Below are positions 61,381 to 64,000 of a DNA stretch of 64,000 bases, piece by piece (positions within the stretch are counted from its first letter, which is position 1; each line of letters opens with the position of its first letter). The translations under genes and the position numbers were made by a program. This DNA is from Bradyrhizobium sacchari. Lineage in GTDB: Bacteria > Pseudomonadota > Alphaproteobacteria > Rhizobiales > Xanthobacteraceae. Location: assembly GCF_002068095.1 (NCBI RefSeq), contig NZ_LWIG01000001.1, forward strand, positions 7,749 through 71,748, given 5' to 3'. The notes beneath the pieces are model-generated. The model searched no databases and had not been told where the DNA came from. It worked only from the letters and a program-made list of their open reading frames with translations.

Positions 61381-61554
61381 GTTAAGGAAAACGAAAACGT
61401 AACCTTTTCATACCGTACGTGCTCTTTGGAGAGAAAGAAGAACGGGGCGCGGTCCTGAAGCTCGCAGGCCTGACATCGGCATCGGATAACAATCTGGGTA
61501 ACTTTGCGGGACCGAACTGAGATTAGCACGACTTCTCAAGGCGTTGGGGTACTG

Positions 61555-61688
61555 GTTCGACGCTGGCCAGGGTCAGCAGGTGATGAACAGATCGTCCTCG
61601 CGCTGTGCCGCCATCCAGCGTGGAGCGATTCCGAAGGCTGCGGATTGACGACATTGCTGATGATGTTGGTGTCCAGAAGATAGCGCAT
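61555..61688 (-). pseudogene. VapC-type PIN toxin, 5' fragment with frameshift
   Basis: The ATG at 61688 opens MRYLLDTNIISNVVNPQPSE, the typical PIN-domain start with the first catalytic Asp. A frameshift then gives WMAAQREDDLFIT and LTLASVE, after which homology ends. It overlaps the antitoxin stop (TGATG). Confidence 0.7.
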
Positions 61689-61819
61689 CACAGGTTCACC
61701 TTGCGGCCTTCTTCACGTAGACGCGTCACGTCGAGATCGGCGCCGACGAGGGGCGAGCGACGTAACGCGGTCACGATGTCACAAGGCTTTGGTGGCTCGT
61801 CAGACACGGCCTGCTGCAC
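61688..61819 (-). pseudogene. Antitoxin partner of the VapC relic, C-terminal part
   Basis: A 43-codon frame from a GTG at 61819 reads VSDEPPKPCDIVTALRRSPL, GADLDVTRLREEGRKVNL. This is the toxin-binding tail of Phd/VapB-like antitoxins. The N-terminal DNA-binding part is not visible upstream. Confidence 0.5.
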
Positions 61820-62054
61820 CGGGTCGTAGATGCCCCTTCTCTGTCAACCTACACGATGCGTCGTCCAACGTCGCGATCAACCAAATTGCAGGCCCCACAG
61901 TTGATCACGAAGATGTTTGTTGTGCGCTCGACTTTGCGATTTACCGATCCGTTACGCTACGCAGCTCGGATCAGCGCGCGACCACGATGCAACAGATTGA
62001 AATCGCCGCATATTCTGTCTTGCATTGCGGCCGCAAGTCATCATCTTTGCCACC

Positions 62055-62288
62055 ATGCGGAGCGATCCGCGCAGCAGCGAGGACGCCGCGGTGGCGCGAG
62101 CGAGAGAAACAACGGCAGAAAAGCTTCGCGTGGTCGCCGATGCGACGTGTGAAGCCACGGTTGCATTCGCAGCGTCCAAGCCTGATCTTCGCCTTATTAA
62201 TCTGGTCCGATTGCTCGCCCGACAAGCCGCGCGGGATTTTGTCAGAGCCGAAACCTACAGCCGGAAGCGTGACCGTCTCCCGGACTAA
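62055..62288 (+). CDS. Small protein upstream of the serine recombinase
   Basis: 77 aa from the ATG at 62055; an in-frame TTG start at 62025 is possible. It contains SEDAAVARARETTAEKLRVV, ATVAFAASKPDLRLINLVRL and LARQAARDFV. I recall similar small proteins directly before large serine recombinases in Bradyrhizobium; the role is unknown, perhaps a recombination directionality or accessory factor (guess). Confidence 0.6.
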   Translation: MRSDPRSSEDAAVARARETTAEKLRVVADATCEATVAFAASKPDLRLINLVRLLARQAARDFVRAETYSRKRDRLPD

Positions 62289-62297
62289 GGAGGCGTC

Positions 62298-63989
<1,692 letters not shown>

Positions 63990-64000
63990 TTAAACCGTTG

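Overview
The window looks like an accessory, island-rich stretch of a high-GC alphaproteobacterial chromosome, most likely Bradyrhizobium or a close relative (Nitrobacteraceae). The reasons are the family content (HWE-type kinase, M16 pair, Lrp-alr-dadA, many small conserved rhizobial proteins), several GGAAC-N16/17-cGTT motifs typical of the alphaproteobacterial general-stress sigma factor EcfG, and the relics of conjugative and insertion elements. The genus is an inference from protein resemblance, not a search result.

Region 1 (1-15.5 kb) is a DNA-repair and stress island. It holds the 3' end of a LigD-type ligase, small stress proteins (YeaQ-like, YidB-like, YflT-like, a secreted PepSY-like protein), a PolX-family protein whose polymerase aspartates look lost while its PHP nuclease domain is intact, an OprB-type porin, an HWE/HisKA_2 kinase, a stand-alone ligase, an RNase HII with an altered GRG motif, and topoisomerase IB. 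EcfG-type promoters precede at least five transcription units. Scars include a MOSC/DUF3618 deletion junction, a decayed second polX fragment and a truncated AI-2E transporter. No Ku gene is visible.

Region 2 (15.5-21.9 kb) has a PEP-mutase pseudogene, an M16 peptidase pair (one active-site type, one inactive Tat-exported partner), an IS21 istB remnant, and an ICE relic in which an HTH regulator gene is joined to the 3' part of trbE. An SnoaL-like gene and a fragment of another follow.

Region 3 (22-38.3 kb) is a catabolic and transport island. A direct repeat of about 610 bp (a truncated and a full GntR-family regulator gene) flanks a cassette of IclR regulator, class V aminotransferase, polar amino-acid ABC transporter and amidohydrolase. 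Next to the full GntR gene, divergently, lies a DHDPS-family aldolase, a BMP-type (nucleoside-like) ABC transporter and a methylmalonate-semialdehyde dehydrogenase, closed by a clear terminator.

Region 4 (38.4-56.5 kb) is a mosaic: an IS3 remnant, an AT-richer orphan gene, a cysteine hydrolase, a D-/L-alanine catabolic unit (lrp, alr, dadA) with a 13-bp perfect operator palindrome, a gene broken by two in-frame stops, a Crp/Fnr regulator, a cupredoxin / membrane protein / di-haem peroxidase group, an orphan Flp pilin too short for usual gene calls, and a GGDEF-EAL protein.

Region 5 (56.5-64 kb) starts with a complete IS66-family element (56705-59818) with terminal inverted repeats, an 8-bp target duplication and a pRiA4b ORF-3 passenger gene. 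It continues with an AsnC pseudogene, a tRNA 3'-end remnant and a decayed toxin-antitoxin pair. It ends with a large serine recombinase whose 3' end runs antisense into an initiator tRNA-Met gene, which marks a likely integration site.
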